Below, one piece after another: positions 39,651 to 53,378 of a stretch of 64,000 nucleotides of DNA. The stretch comes from Delphinus delphis. Its lineage: Eukaryota > Chordata > Mammalia > Artiodactyla > Delphinidae. The notes below the pieces were generated by a model. It was not told the DNA's origin, ran no database searches, and saw only the letters and a list, made by a program, of their open reading frames with translations. The stretch spans positions 73,722,731 through 73,786,730 of the forward strand of contig NC_082688.1 of NCBI RefSeq assembly GCF_949987515.2. The letters run 5' to 3'. Every line of letters begins with the position of its first letter. The first letter of the stretch is position 1. The position numbers and the translations under genes were made by a program.

Positions 39651-41499
39651 TAATATGTTAACCTACACATTTCACACTAACCTGTTACTACTCTTAACTC
39701 TTTGTCTCAAAAAAAAAAAGGAGCATTTAGAAACAAGATGGGATATCTCAGAAACTATTTGGTAGAACAAGCTATCTGATCTCAAAAAATGAGAAATACA
39801 GAGAAAAAGGACAAATGAATACTCTGTTTATCAATTAGGCAGAGCTAACCTTAAAATGTCTCAGGATGTTTAACCTCTGTAATTTATTTTAAAGTACTAT
39901 ATTTAGTTGCTATTCCATTAGATGTTCAAATCATTTTCACCTATCTCAAACATATTGTACAGTGATTCATCAGACATCTGTGGCAAGTAAATATACACAG
40001 TGTATTTTTAGAGTATCAAGTGTGTGTATCCATTTATAGTATAAGCAAAATTAAACCTGATCTGGAAAAAAAAAGTGAATTCTTCAGATCTGACCACTAT
40101 TGTCCTATTTTCATCCTTAGAACCTACATTTCCATCTTACAATTTTCAGATCACTTCCCACCTTTAAATGCCAGAATTTATAGGAAATTGTATTTTTTCT
40201 CTGTATACAACTTTGCTAGAGGAGCCCTTCTGCAATGAATGTTGAATGCTGTTAAGCCCTATTTATGGCTTTAATAGCTTTGCATTAATGAAAAAATCAG
40301 ATACCCTTTATAGACCCACCTCAGGGGTTCATCTAGGAGATGTTCTATTGATGTGAGAGTTAAATTGATTTCTGCCAAAGATGAGAGAGTAGAAGAAAGT
40401 CTCCAACTGCATGTGGATAATGAAATGGCTTGTTTTATCACAAATATTCACTGCACATGTTTTCTACTTATTCCTTCTAATGGCTGTCCCCTGCTTTTCA
40501 TATAGCTCAAATCCAGATGTCTAAACTGTTATGTGTATCAACAGAAAAAGGGAATGAACAGAATGTCATAACATTTTAGTGAGAAGAGAGTTAAACATAG
40601 AGATAGCATTCCTGCATTTTGATTTGTGTGTGCACTTATTTGGATAATTGGAAAGTTTGTTTTTTATGAGTTAGACTTCCTGGAACAATTAATCAAGATT
40701 TTAATCACTACATCTATAAAAATAAAGTTACATGTGCAGGCTAAAAACTTTCTAGCACAGAACTGTCTTTTTTTTCCCCCTCTTCCTTTAAAGTATCAGG
40801 AATTTCCAAGCTATCAACATTTGCTAAATCTGGTCATGCATAGTCTTCAAAAATAGGTTTCATTTATTTTCAAAATACTTTCCATTTCAGTAGGTTTCCA
40901 TGAAGTGAAAACATTTACCATAATGGATGAATTTCATGAGGGAACTGTTTAACAGTGTCCTGAATGAATAGAGTAAAAGCATTGCAAAGATATAGTAAAA
41001 AGACGTAAGCCTCTTTCAAAAAAAAAAAAAAAAAGTGCTAAAATTTAAAGCCAAGCCTCATTCTGCAAATTGGACAGTATCCCAGGTAATTTGCCTAAGA
41101 GTGAGTGAGGGCCGCAGAGAAGTCAGAGATGAAAGAGAAATCTGGAGTAGAGTTAGCTGGATTAGACTCAGCTAGACTAGGTCTGGTTATAAAAGCAAGA
41201 CCACCATGACCAGGGGAGTTTACAGTGAAACTGACACACAGGCCAGGAGCTGTGGTGTTGCCAAGGTAGAACCCATATTGATGTAAGGTGCCTGGAGGCA
41301 AGACAGAGAATGGGAGAACCAGAAACTAATGACTCATTTCAAACATGAGACCACAAGATGAAGCAAAAGCCAACTTGAGCAAGAAGAAATGGGAAGGAAG
41401 AGAGTGAGAAGCACCAGCCAGACCATGTGCATGAAATTAAGTTAGACATATGTATGCTTTCTGACTCATGAAGCCAGGGATGAGATAAAACTTCAGGCG
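39651..41499. other. AT-rich unique DNA, nothing recognised
   Basis: Includes A-runs near 39710 and 41020-41034. No supported gene. Confidence 0.45.
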
Positions 41500-43210
41500 G
41501 CAAGTCATGGGGTATTTTATTTTGATTTGAATATAAGTAGTCATCACAATCAATGAATACAATTGGTCATTCTCATCAGTTTGTATGTACAGACCCTTAA
41601 AAATGTTAGGTGCTCCATATACAGATGTAAGAATGAATGAGGAAGATCTCTATTACTGACATGGAGTAATTTTCAGGTTGGATTTTTAAGTGCAAAAGGC
41701 AAATACAAAAGAATAGAGCATACAGCCTTTCATAAAGAAAGACAAGTAAGAAAATATCAATATATCTGCTCATTAGTGCAAAAAGTAATTCAGGTAAAAA
41801 AATTCAGAAACAAATGAGATGGGTTACCTCTGGGGTGGTGGGAATAGAGTGGAAAGGATGGGGGAATGAGAACGGGAGTGGATCAGAAAAGAAGGAGAGG
41901 AAGAGAAACTTCTTTGAGTGTACCTGTATGTATAGTTCTGCATCTTAGAATCATAGCAATATTTTATAAACAGAAGTAATAAATCATTAAATTCAAACTG
42001 GATATAGGGGAAGGACTGAAAATGGAATACAAAAATAACAAATAAACCTAATCCTATTACAAATGAATAAATAGTCCCACTGCAGGGGTCAGAGAAAAAT
42101 AGACTAAATAACTCCATAAAAAAAAAAAAAAGTATTTTCACAAGATACTATAAGCCTAAAGAAAAAAAGAACTATACACAAATACAATGCTTCAGTTGGT
42201 AAATTTGATTTCGCTGGAGTATGAATTAGCAATTCTGTGACTATCGTATGTCAGTGTATCCGATAGTAATGGATTGTGGATAATGAGACACAGATTTCTC
42301 ACTACCAGAGAAAGGAGTTACAAATAAGGAAAGGAGAAGGCTAGAATGAACAAGGTGATGTTAGATTGGAATTGGAAATATCAGTTGGAACTGATGGATT
42401 TTATTAGAAATAATGTGAATTGTTAGGAAATAGATGTAGATGTATATATACAAGGGTTACTATACATACAAATATTTTCTAGCTGTATTCACTGAGATGG
42501 CATAACAGCAATGACGTCCCAGTAGCAATGAGAACACTCTATGCCTAGATCTTGGTTTCTATAAACAATTCCCCAAAAGAAACAAAAACACTTGAAAAAT
42601 TACTGATTCTAGGGCTGGGAAATTACTGAGGAAGTACAAGACGAGCTTGGAATATCTTAGAGTTCTGAAAAATAAGGAAGTGTTAAAACAAAAAAAGGAT
42701 GAAGGTCACAAAAGCCAACTTAAAGATGTTTCCAAAAGCTGAAGCTGAGACAAGTTAAGGAAAAAAACTAAACAGTAACAAGCAATGGATAATAGCACAT
42801 CAAATAAAATAAATCTCCATGAGTCTATATTGATATAAGTAATTAAATACATAAACAAATAAACGGGGTAAAAGGGGTAGCTCTTCCTTATACTAGGATT
42901 GCAATTAATAAGTGTAGGAGGAATGACAGCAATTTGCCATTTGGTGAACATTTTAGTAATAGGTACTGTAGGCAGGAGTCATCAACTAATGCTAAAATTA
43001 CTGGGTCAAAGTATGATGAGAAACAAAATATTTGCATAGTCTCAAAGTATCTCTTACGACATATTTACTACTTTCAAAAGAAAAATTTGAAATTTTACAA
43101 TGGAGAAACCTGGCAAACATCTCTAATTGACATTGCCAAAAACAAGACATAGCATCAATTCCTGAACATTTTCCTAAACTCTGTGGCCATTTATCTGAAA
43201 ACTTAGAAAA
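41500..43210. repeat. probable ancient LINE-derived tract, unassigned
   Basis: Phrases such as gggttacctctggggtggtggg, gagtctatattgatataag and ggagaaacctggcaaacatc recur in very old mammalian interspersed repeats. I cannot name the family. No coding capacity. Confidence 0.35.
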
Positions 43211-44104
43211 CACCACTTCCTATGTGACAAAAACATAGAAACACTACTTCTGTTGGAGTGATTTTCCTCCTTCTGACTTTTCAGGCACAGTATTTCATAA
43301 AATGTACCCTGTGCAACTAAATAATGCTATGGACTTCCTTGTAGTTTCAAGTCTGATGACAAGGAAACCGTCTGGTTTAATGTCTCCTGAGCTTATTGAA
43401 GACTCTAGCATGGGAGCTGAGCTTTAGACAGTTTTGACCAAATGACAGTCCTCCTCTATTTAGTGACAGAGATAATCTGATCAACTGAATGGACCTTGAC
43501 TGCCACTGGGGTGATAGATGTTACACCTGTTTTTCTTGTATCACTTATATCACAGCTTCAAAGGCTAAGGAAGAGAACTTAACCCCTGCCTGTACAAAGT
43601 TTCTGGACATCTAGGATATTCCCCACCACGGCCACGAGCCAAACAGATGCTACCTCTCAGATGTAGCATCTACTTTGATTATACCACTAGCCGTAACTAT
43701 TGCCTACAATGGAAAAATGTATTTCCCCAAAATTATTCAGTAGAGTGCTGGTTTTGAGGGATGTTAAATGGTGTTCAGTAAAGGGACAGGGGAGGGGCTT
43801 TCGTTTGAAAATATACCCATAAGGTATATTTTATATATATAAAAAGGTAAAAAAGGTATTTGGTAAAAAAGGTAAAAGGTATTTGACTGTCACCATAAAA
43901 ACAAACCACACCAAGTTTAAACTTCTATCTCTAATAGTGAATTCTTACTTCAGATATCTAAATAAAGACGTAATTCCTGAAGATTATATCTGATCTCATT
44001 AAACAAGGAATTGGTTAAATTTAGGGAAAACCGAGTTAAAATTTTATCTTTAACACATGAATTTGCAAAGTTTGAATTATCTTCAATGTATTTTTAAGAG
44101 GGAA
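43211..44104. other. unique DNA with a short local duplication
   Basis: At 43846-43885 an aggtaaaaaaggtatttgg-like unit is repeated. Otherwise nothing recognised. Confidence 0.4.
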
Positions 44105-44225
44105 GAAATGGTGTACAGCTTTTCACAAACTTATTCGACCGTCTCACACCACCACCTGCCCTTTTTCCCAGAATTTTTCTAAGGACTAGCATTTCCTGAA
44201 ACACTTTTGGGAAACAGTATTTTAA
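44105..44225. mobile_element. possible hAT-type fragment
   Basis: aaggactagcatttcctgaa then cttttgggaaacagtatttta resembles the right end of a MER5-related element (tttgggaaacactg). Confidence 0.3.
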
Positions 44226-45789
44226 GTAACAATAAATTAGTCACAAAGTAATCTTCAACTATAATAAGTAACAATAGAAAAATAACATCTTTGTGCTTAC
44301 AGTTGTGCTTAGAAATTAAAGTGTACACTTAGATATCAATAAAAAATCAAATGATAAAAAAATATTAAAATGCCAAATGGTTCAGATGATCGTTTCCACA
44401 GGGTATATCAACATAGGTTAGAATCAGTAGAGGAGGCAAAGGAGCAGAGCCTGGAGCTGAGCTGTGATGTGTGAGTAGGTTTTGTATAGGTAGAGAGCAG
44501 AACTGCACAGAGTGTTCCACGCAGAGTAGGTGTTTATTAAGAGCTTGTTAATTAACCAGCTAGCCTGAACTGTATGGCCCTCAGAGGAAGCATGGCCTGG
44601 CTCAAATTGGAGAGGAGCCACGAGTAAACTTTCCGTCTGGCAGTGATGCAATGGAGGTGCCTTTGCAGAAAAATCATTAGAGGAAGAGATGGCACAAGCG
44701 CTTTATCTAGCAACCTGCAGTGAGACCATTCAGGCTGTTATGCTTGTCCTAGAATTCTTCCTCCAGAGATGAAAACTTGGCTGAAATGGTAGAGGGCTTG
44801 AGGGTACAGTATATCATCTCCATCGGTCTCAAAGTGCATATATTAGTATCTCCCTCCTGAGGAAGAACTAGCCCATTAAGTTATGACTGTATCATCACTC
44901 CCTACACTCACTTTCCACTCAATCAAAAATACTGGCTAAGCAAGGTCATGGAAGCAAGGCACTACGACAAGTATGGTAATATGGAAGGTCGGAATACTGG
45001 AATGAAGGGAGCCAATATAAACCTTGTTAAAGCCTTCTTAAGTGGATGATTCATATCTTATCCATCTATGTATTACACTGCCACACAACGAACATAGTGT
45101 ATGCTCAGTAAACAACTAACTTTACCTAGCTAGAACATGGTTTAAAGATGTCAGTGTCTAAGGCCTAATCACATAATCATGTCATGTATTGATATTTAGA
45201 GTAGCTTTCTTTTTCTTAAAGAATCCCACCTTTCTGATAAGATAGGCAAGTAATCTGCATTAAAATTCAATACTGCCACAAGTTGCCACCATACTTACGA
45301 AAAGACCTGCCTTTGATTCACAAATGACTTGGAATTTCCTTGAAGATACTTTGATACATGCCTTATGATGCCAGATTTAACAATAACCTTTTATTTTTAA
45401 ATGCAATGACATGAAAAGATAAAATCTCCACATAATAAGTGGTCTTGATAAAAATGCAAATTGATAAAACCATCAAGTTGTCTCCTTTACTCTTGATTCT
45501 TAACTCAGGTACCTACATACAGATACAAATTCCTAAATATTACATCTGATTGCATTAGACAAAGGATGGGTAATCTAAAGATGACTCCCTTTGACCCTTT
45601 CTAAAGCTGCATGCATTTATTGAGCATCCTCTATAATTTTTGATGTATCTAGTATTGTCAGTTATAAGATATTATTGAATATTTATGAATAACTTATTTT
45701 GGATATACCCTTTCACAAATCTTAGGTCCTTCATTATCCATAAACAAACCTGCTGAAATAAGGACTTTTCATTAAAAGTGAGAATTGAG
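44226..45789. other. unique DNA, nothing recognised
   Basis: No gene or clearly nameable repeat. Confidence 0.45.
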
Positions 45790-45930
45790 TGGTATAAATT
45801 ACTTACTCATTCATTGTCCAGATCCTTCTATGAGAGCAGGGACCTTGTTTATCTTCTTGAACACTGAATCCCATCTCCTAGGGTACAAGTAAAATAAATT
45901 TTACTTCAATGTATAAATGAATGAACGAAC
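45790..45930 (+). repeat. L2 3' end fragment, sense
   Basis: tctatgagagcagggaccttg, aacactgaatcccatctcct and the terminal tataaatgaatgaacgaac follow the end of L2. Confidence 0.55.
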
Positions 45931-45964
45931 TAATAAATAAGTAAGTTGCACCACGGAAACATGG

Positions 45965-46431
45965 ATGTGTAACCTAGCAGGACCCTATGAGGCCTTCCCA
46001 GGACAGATACCTCCCCCATATCGTCTGCTGTAGCTCCTCTCTGAAGTACGTAGGTAATAGTATCTGCACACTTCCTGAGTTGTTTTACAGATGCTAAATC
46101 CACCACCAAATGGAAGAAATTAACTACTTGATGATCATGAGCCCCCAGACCTACCGGCTTCTAAGGATTGATAATATTAACTGCCCTGTTACCTCACCAT
46201 CAACCAATCAGAGAATTGTGTGTGAGCTGATCACATACCCTGGGACACTCCTTCCCCCCTCACCTGGCTTTTAAAAATGCTTTGCTGAAACCCTTCGGGG
46301 AGTTCCGGGTATTTTGAGCATGAGAAACCCGTCTCCTTGCATGGCCCTGCAATAAACCTTTGCCTGCTCCAAACTGACATTTTTGTTTGGCCTCTCTGTG
46401 CGTCAGGCACACGAATTTACGTTCAGTAACA
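45965..46431 (+). mobile_element. solo LTR of a class I (gammaretrovirus-like) ERV
   Basis: U3 has a CCAAT motif in caaccaatcagag (about 46202). A TATA-like ttttaaaaat follows at about 46270. AATAAA lies at 46351-46356, and a U5-like end reads ggcctctctgtgcgtcagg to ttacgttcagtaaca. The left border, near a TGT at about 45967, is approximate and no clear target duplication was found. No internal gag, pol or env sequence is attached, so this is a solo LTR left by recombination. Confidence 0.75.
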
Positions 46432-49400
46432 GGTACTTTAAATGGAAAGGTACCTGCGATTTTCAAGGGTTCTCTGATTAGGTCCCTTGACCATCTCTGG
46501 CAGATATGGGAAAAATTAGGAGAACTTTTTAGCATCTCCTCAGTGTTGCCCTGTGCCCCAAATAGGTTCCATTTCCAGAAGAACCAAATATAGTCAGGAT
46601 CTTTAAAAGCTATAAGGAGAAGCTGTTCACACTATGTGGGTCAGGACTGAGAGCTTCGTGCTGTTTTAATTCTGCCAATCTCTAAAGCACTTGGTTAGGA
46701 CAATATAACAATGGATTCTTTCCAGATGCTACTAGCCTAGGGTCCAGAGAACTCTATCTACAGTGTTCACTGTTTGACTCCAGTCTTTGAAGTCTTCCCG
46801 GAAACTGTGTCTTAAAACTGTACACAAGCTCCAAGCCTCCCTCTTTTATTACTTTTTTTGTTCAGAGCCTGAGCTATCACCACCCAATCAAGTTCTTGCC
46901 TTATTTGTGTTTAATGCTTTCAACTTAGCCTTCACTAAGATCCTTTAACCTATACTCTATAGCCCACACAAGAGCCCAGTTTGCTCTGTCTTAGGAAGGA
47001 AGGAAAGAAGGAAGGAAGGACATTGGAATCCAGAGAGCAGCATCGGCTCCCTCAGTCACAGCCCCTTCCTCTTCAGGAGCACCCCCTGCCTCCAAAGCTA
47101 GAGACCACTCTGGAAGGTTTCCTAGGCCCTGGGACCTGGCCAGCCAAAAAAATAAAGTGAGAAGACAAACAGGACATCAGAATCCAGACATTAAAACTGT
47201 ACTTCTTTGGGTTAAGCACACATTCTCCAGAAAATTTTATTTAAATCCAAATAGCACAAGGAATCCTCAAGATGGAAAAAAAAAAAATCATTATACCTTT
47301 ATTTGAAAGAATTGATCAATCATAAAGCTTTCCTTCAAGGAAGAAAGCAACTAACATGGGAATGGATTATTGGGCATCCAGAAGGAAGAGACCCTAGAAG
47401 AGAAATGAAAAAGGCACAGGAAGAAAGACAACAGGACTCCAAAACCGAACTTTGCTTATCATACGTTTTTCCCTGAGTCTGTATATGTGCAGAATTTGAT
47501 GCACCTGAAGCCTTTAGAAGATTCTAGCAAATCTTTTAAGCCCCAACTCTATTCCAAGCAAAGTTTATAGACTTAAAAGTACAATACTTAATTTTATTTG
47601 GAGCACAGGAAGATAGATAGACCTTTAACGGTTCTATTTGTGATAATAATCTGGAAAAAAGAAACAATATTGTGCCATATTTGTATTTTTTATGAAGCCT
47701 TACTAAAGGATGAGTCAAATAATATAAAACTCTTTTTCATATATTTTTCTGCCTCCTGATATATAAAACTCTACTAAAGACAGCTAATTCACCTCTACCA
47801 CAGAAAATATGACTTTTCATAACCGCAAAAAAATAGTACACACATCATTTACAACTAAAATGGGCAAATCTTTATATGAGCAATAAATATAATAAACATG
47901 TTTAAATGTAAATTTAAAACACAAACCTCAGACAATGAGCCTACATGAACACTCTGATATTTAGACATTTGTCAGGCAGCCTTTTTCTGTTTTGACAGCT
48001 AAATGAATGTTATATATAGAGGGACTCTCTTTGGAAGATAGACTTCCTTGCCTGGTTTCCTTCACTCTGAATACAACAGTAAGACATTTCAGTGTGTGGG
48101 AAGCATCCATGGTACAGAGAGTTGGAAAACATTCAGGCTTGAAGTACCAAAACAGTCAAATACTTGCAAAATCCAATATGCTCATCCACAATGATTCCTT
48201 CTCTATTTAAATCACATTTTCAAAGCCTAAGACAATCCAACCTGCAGTGTTAACAAAAGCCTCTTGCTTTTGACCATCTTAAAGATGAGCTTAAAAAGAA
48301 GGAATATGTAATCTAAATGTTAACAATTTTCAGTTCTAGGAGGTGTCTTTTTTCCAGTGCTCAGACAGGAGACAAAAATTAACTGCAATCATCTTTACAT
48401 CATCTGTAGTCTTTGTTCTCTCTCTCTCTTTTTTTTTTTTTTTTTTAAGTTCCTGCTTTGTATAAAACTATTGATATTAATATAAGAGGAGAAAGCAGCA
48501 ATGCAACTTTCTGCATAAAAGAAATTATTCCCAGAATCTTGGCTTTAATTTGATTAATAGTCTTAGCATGGGTTTCATTATATCCAGCTGGAAATTATCT
48601 TTGAGATCTTTGGATATGACTGTGTGTGAATTTTAAATTTTTGAAAACAAAAATAACAATATTGTTGATGATTCATCATTTATGGCAAAACCTTGACAAT
48701 TTTTTCCTTTCATAGTTTTTAGGAAACCAGGGCTGTAAACAAGTATATCTTTTTCTCCCATACTCTGCTCATACTGTGCTTTAGAGGAGAGCTTGTTTGA
48801 ATTATTCTACCCTAAGAGAAGTGTATTTAAATTATCTTCTTTCACTTTTGATTATGTCTAGTGACTTAATTAACGGAATGAATATTTTTGAGTAGTGCAG
48901 AGTAAGTATTTAGAAGAAAGGAGAAACATAAGGAAAGTGAGAAACGAGAAATATTAACACTCTGGCAATATTAATTTTGTTAGCACTATGCCAGAAAACA
49001 TTCTAATACACTGGACAAATATTAGAGCTCTTATAAAAAGTGTGAGGGAAAACTCATAATGAAATCTGGAATGTGTTTTAGTTTTAGAATTTGACTGAAT
49101 TTCTAAACATAATGGACATTGCAAATATCATGATGAAAATTTCTGTCAAATCTGACCAAATAAAGTAAACCCATTAAGACTTGTGGGTAGAGTAAAAAGA
49201 CCATAATTTAAAAAAGAATTATTTCCTGCTTAAAAAAGTACATTCACAATAAGCTCCTTTCAAAGCATTTGAGAATTTAGAAAATAAAAGCTTACAAGCC
49301 CCAATATTCTAACTGGAGTAAGGTCTTTATAGAGCATTATATGTAATCTTTTATAACCTATATTTTTTAAACGATTATAAATAAGAACGAGAAAAAACTA

Positions 49401-49664
49401 GTTCTTAAAAGATATGAGAATGCAAATGATCTCCTAGGTGACAGTACTAAACATAGTCACTTGCTTTCCATCTAAGTCATAACTTTTCACTCTTTTCACA
49501 CATACGCTTAAAATGTCTACACTTCTTATTTCATTTAGATATTTCTTTAAAAGATGCAGCCAATCTAAGTATAGTCATAAGATATAAAGCACTGTAATGA
49601 ATATATGACAATGACAAATAGAAAACAGAGCCAAAAGACTTAAGTAGATACTTTATAAAAGAGG
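46432..49664. other. mostly unique DNA
   Basis: Holds a (GGAA)n tract at 46993-47020, an A-run near 47277 and a CT/T-run at about 48416-48446. The part 48240-48720 has several TAATTA/ATTA-type homeodomain-like motifs, which are common by chance in AT-rich DNA. No supported gene. Confidence 0.45.
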
Positions 49665-50215
49665 ATATCTAAAAGGCCAATAATCATATGAAAAGTTGGT
49701 AGACTTCATTGGTAATCACTGAAATGCCAATTATAACACTTTGGTATTACTATAAATAAACCTTACAGAATGTCTAAAATGAAAAAGACAGATATCACCA
49801 AGTTTCAGCCAAGATATGTGTAAATTAGTACAACATTTTGGGAAAGTTTTTGGCAGTATCTTCTGAAGCTGAACAACAATACTCTGTGAGCCAGCAATTA
49901 TCACTCTAGATGTATAACTATCAGAACTTCATTCTACAAAGACATAAAAAATAATAGTCACAGCAGCACTATTAGTAATAGACTCAACTGGAATCTTCCA
50001 AAATGCCTATCAATCACAGAACAAGTATATAAATTGTGGCATATTCACACGATTAAAGGTTATACAGCAATGAAAATGAAGGAACTACAATATGCAACAA
50101 TGTAAGTGAATTTCACAAATGATATTGAACTAAAGAAATCAGACATAGGAGTACATATTGTATGACTCTATTTATATAAAGTTCAAAACCAGGTAAACCT
50201 AATCTGTGATTTTAG
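49665..50215 (+). mobile_element. ancient L1 3' end, sense
   Basis: gccaataatcatatgaaaag, gagccagcaattatcactct, aatagtcacagcagcactatt, aattgtggcatattcacacg and gactctatttatataaagtt follow the L1 ORF2 end and 3' UTR order. Confidence 0.75.
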
Positions 50216-50357
50216 AAGTCAGAATAGGGACTGTGAGGGATAGTGATGGGAGGAGGCACAAGAGGCTTGCTGGGGCACTGATCATGTTCTGTTTTTTTAT
50301 CTGAGTACTAGTAACAAGAGTGTGTACACTCAAAACTTTATCAAAACATATACTTAC

Positions 50358-50600
50358 GGGCTTCCCTGGTGGCGCAGTGGTTGAGAGTCCACCTGCCGAT
50401 GCAGGGGACACGGTTTCGTGCCCCGGTCCGGGAAGATCCCACATGCCGCGGAGCCGCTGGGCCCGTGAGCCATGGCCGCTGAGCGTGCGTGTCCGGACCC
50501 TGCGCGTCCGGAGCCTGTGCTCCGCAACGGGAGAGGCCACAACAGTGAGAGGCTCGCGTACCGCAAAATAACCCACAAAAAACAAAACAAAACAAAAACC
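50358..50600 (+). mobile_element. CHR-type SINE, sense, with internal 15 bp duplication
   Basis: Starts gggcttccctggtggcgcag and ends gcgtaccgcaaaataaccc with an (AAAAC)n tail. The 11 bp catatacttac flanks it at 50347-50357 and 50601-50611. Two related 15 bp units, 50484-50498 and 50499-50513, occur where other copies have one. Confidence 0.96.
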
Positions 50601-51265
50601 CATATACTTACAATTTGAGGGGAAGGAAAGTTATCTTCAATAAAAACTTTACATTGAAAAGTAATTATTAGAAGTGCCCAGAGGAGGATTTATGCCTGGA
50701 AGGGATCTAGTTATGTGTTTAAACTGAATTGCGTATTTGAAAATTTTTTAAAAATTTTTAATCCTTTAGCTTTATTTTACTCTCTTTCAACTCTGACTTC
50801 TTTTTATTGTTTTCATGTGACTAGAGTTGTTGAGGGCATTTTGAGGTCCAGCTAAATGGAAGTTGAGTTGCAGCCATTACATTTATTTTGTATCAAATAG
50901 GATAGATTTATGTAGTTTGCAGTCACTGCCATGGATAGTTACATTACTGGTTGCTATCCCTGTAGAGGAATGACTTCTGGGAATTCTCTGATGGCCCTCT
51001 GGTATTAAGAGAGAATGCATCAGGACCAGAGATCCTACAGAGAAAACAAACTACCTACAACCCTCAGCACTGGAAATATGAGGTTAGTGGAGGAGAAATA
51101 CTGTTTGAATATAGAGACCAAAAACTATTCTATAAAAATTCTTCCAATAAATACATATCTAAAATTTAAGTGGAGGATTTATTAATTTTTGGTGTTTCAT
51201 CAAAATGGAAGTTTCCCCCTGTCAGAAATATACTTTCCAAGGCAGAATATGTAATTATAAAAGCA

Positions 51266-51270
<5 letters not shown>

Positions 51271-51296
<26 letters not shown>

Positions 51297-51488
51297 GCGG
51301 TACGCGGGCCTCTCACTGCTGTGGCCTCTCCTTCTGCGGATCACAGGCTCTGGACGCACAGGCTCAGCGGCCATGGCTCACGGGCCCAGCCGCTCCGCGG
51401 CACGTGGGATCCTCCCGGACCGGGGCACGAACCCGTGTCCCCTGCATCGGCAGGCGGACTCTCAACCACTGTGCCACCAGGGAAGCCC
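51271..51488 (-). mobile_element. CHR-type SINE, antisense, no clear target duplication
   Basis: A T-run of about 25 is followed by gcggtacgcgggcctctc and the full body, ending ccaccagggaagccc. No convincing duplication flanks it; its right side passes directly into L1 sequence. Confidence 0.93.
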
Positions 51489-51945
51489 TGGTAATTGTAT
51501 TTTTAATTTTTTGAGGAACGTCCATATTGGTTTCCATAGTGCCTGCATCATTTAATGTAAATTAATTGTAATTAATTTAAAATTAATTGTAATTGATGTA
51601 AATTAACAGTGTAAAGCGTTCCCTTTTCTTCACATCCTCACCAATGAAAAGGCAACCTATGGAAAGGGAGAAAATATTTGCAGACCATATATCTCATAAA
51701 CGGTTCATGTTTTAATATCCAAAATATATAAGGAGCTCCTATAATTCAATAGCAAAAACAACAAATAATCTGATTAAAAGAGTGGGCAAAGGACCTGAAC
51801 AGACATTTCACCAAAGAAGATATACATATGGCCAACTGGTATATGAAAAGGTGCTCAAGATCACTATTCATCAAGAAAATGCAAATCGAAACCACAATGA
51901 GCTATCACCTCACACCTGCTAGGATGGCTATTATAGAGAGATATA
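51489..51945 (-). mobile_element. L1 fragment with 5' inversion (twin-priming structure)
   Basis: 51495-51642 is L1 in antisense (ttttttgaggaacgtccata, gtttccatagtgcctgcatc, cttcacatcctcaccaat). 51643-51945 is L1 in sense (gaaaaggcaacctatggaaa, gtgggcaaaggacctgaaca, catatggccaactggtatat, aaaccacaatgagctatcac, gctaggatggctattat). The sense part ends in L1 order almost where the antisense part begins. A short AT-rich direct repeat near 51555-51605 interrupts the antisense part. Confidence 0.8.
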
Positions 51946-53314
51946 TTTTTAATGTTTGTGGATGTGTGTGTATACGTGACAAGACTTGGTGGTAGAATAT
52001 GGAGGGATGTATAGGAATTGATAACGGGTGTCAGCATTCAGCTAGTCTAGGGAGAAAAAACACAGCACTCTTAGAGGATACAAAGGTCTTAAAGAAGCTG
52101 GAGAAAGGTAGACATAATGGCATGCATGTGGCAGGCATCGGAGGTGGGATGACAGTAGAGATGCTCTGGAGAATATGTAAGTTTGTCTGGGCAGTTGTCA
52201 TGAGGCAGATGGTAGGAGGAGGATGAAAAAAGGAGCCCACAAATTCATTTTCTATCTCCAGACTATAAAATTATTAGAAAATTGAAATCTTATTGAACAT
52301 TTCTCCAAGAGATGATTGGGGTAGATAGAGACAGGGCTGGGAAGGCAGAGGGAGGCTTCTATATGCCGTACAAATGAAACTTAGTCATGCTTTTCATGCG
52401 GCTTTCCCTCGTTTACGCCCTTTGTGCCATATAAAATAGGGAGGCGGTTCCAAATGCCTCAGGCCCGATGGCAGTTCCTTTCCATGCCTCAGTCCTGGGG
52501 TGGTAACAGTTTCTACTGTCCTTTCACGAACCTTAAGTTCTACCTGGTCCTGTTAGGCCCAGAACTCCTGCCTCCCTGGAGTTCTCCTTCTTCTGAGCTA
52601 TCACTTCTCACGGGCAGTTCCATCTGTCTTCTCTGTACTGGCCTTCAGCCACTTGACCTTGATTTCCGAACAAACACAACAACACTCAGAACCATTCATA
52701 CACGGTAGGCACGTCTGGCAGACTTCAAGTGCTGCAGGGATTAATTTTCTACAGCAGCACCACAAATTACGCAAACTAAAATCTGAGATTGCCTTGCTTT
52801 GGCAATGATACACTCCAATTCATTCCAACTCCACTGTTTCTTTCTTTATCTTCTTACTACTTAGCCCAACTCTTCATCCCTGACCCCCCAGCAATCCCAG
52901 ACTCATTCACTCCACAATTCAGTTCCCTGAATTGAGCTCCAGCCTGAAACTTAACTACGGATCTATTTTTACCTTTTTAAAACCCAGACACTGATGAATG
53001 TGTTCTGCTGAACGGTGTGCCGTCCTCTTTGGACCTCACGTATCTCCTTCCCATGGGGATAACCTGTGCCATTCCCTGCGCCCACTCTTCAAGAGCAGAA
53101 GCAGCAACAGGCTTTTTTGTTTTGTTTGTTTCCGGCGATTCACACAGATAAAACGAGTGGGGTTATTATTTGGTGACAAATATTTTTTACTCTTAGACTT
53201 GATGTTTCATTACAGGCCGTTTGGGGGAAGCTCTCAGAGGTGCATGGAGCACACACTGCAGGGCTGACTCCGGTCTGGGCACTTCATTTTTTCAGACAAT
53301 ATTGAGTTATACAC
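51946..53314. other. unique DNA, nothing recognised
   Basis: No supported gene. Open frames on both strands at 52000-52240 overlap each other and have no family resemblance. Confidence 0.45.
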
Positions 53315-53378
53315 AGTGTTTTCCTAGACGTGATCTCATCTGATCCTCCCACTAACCCTATGACTTTGATAGGACAGG
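53315..53378 (-). repeat. MIR, antisense, left piece of a split element
   Basis: acgtgatctcatctgatcctcccactaac-type text is the reverse complement of the MIR 3' side. The rest of the same MIR appears at 54058-54215. Confidence 0.55.
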
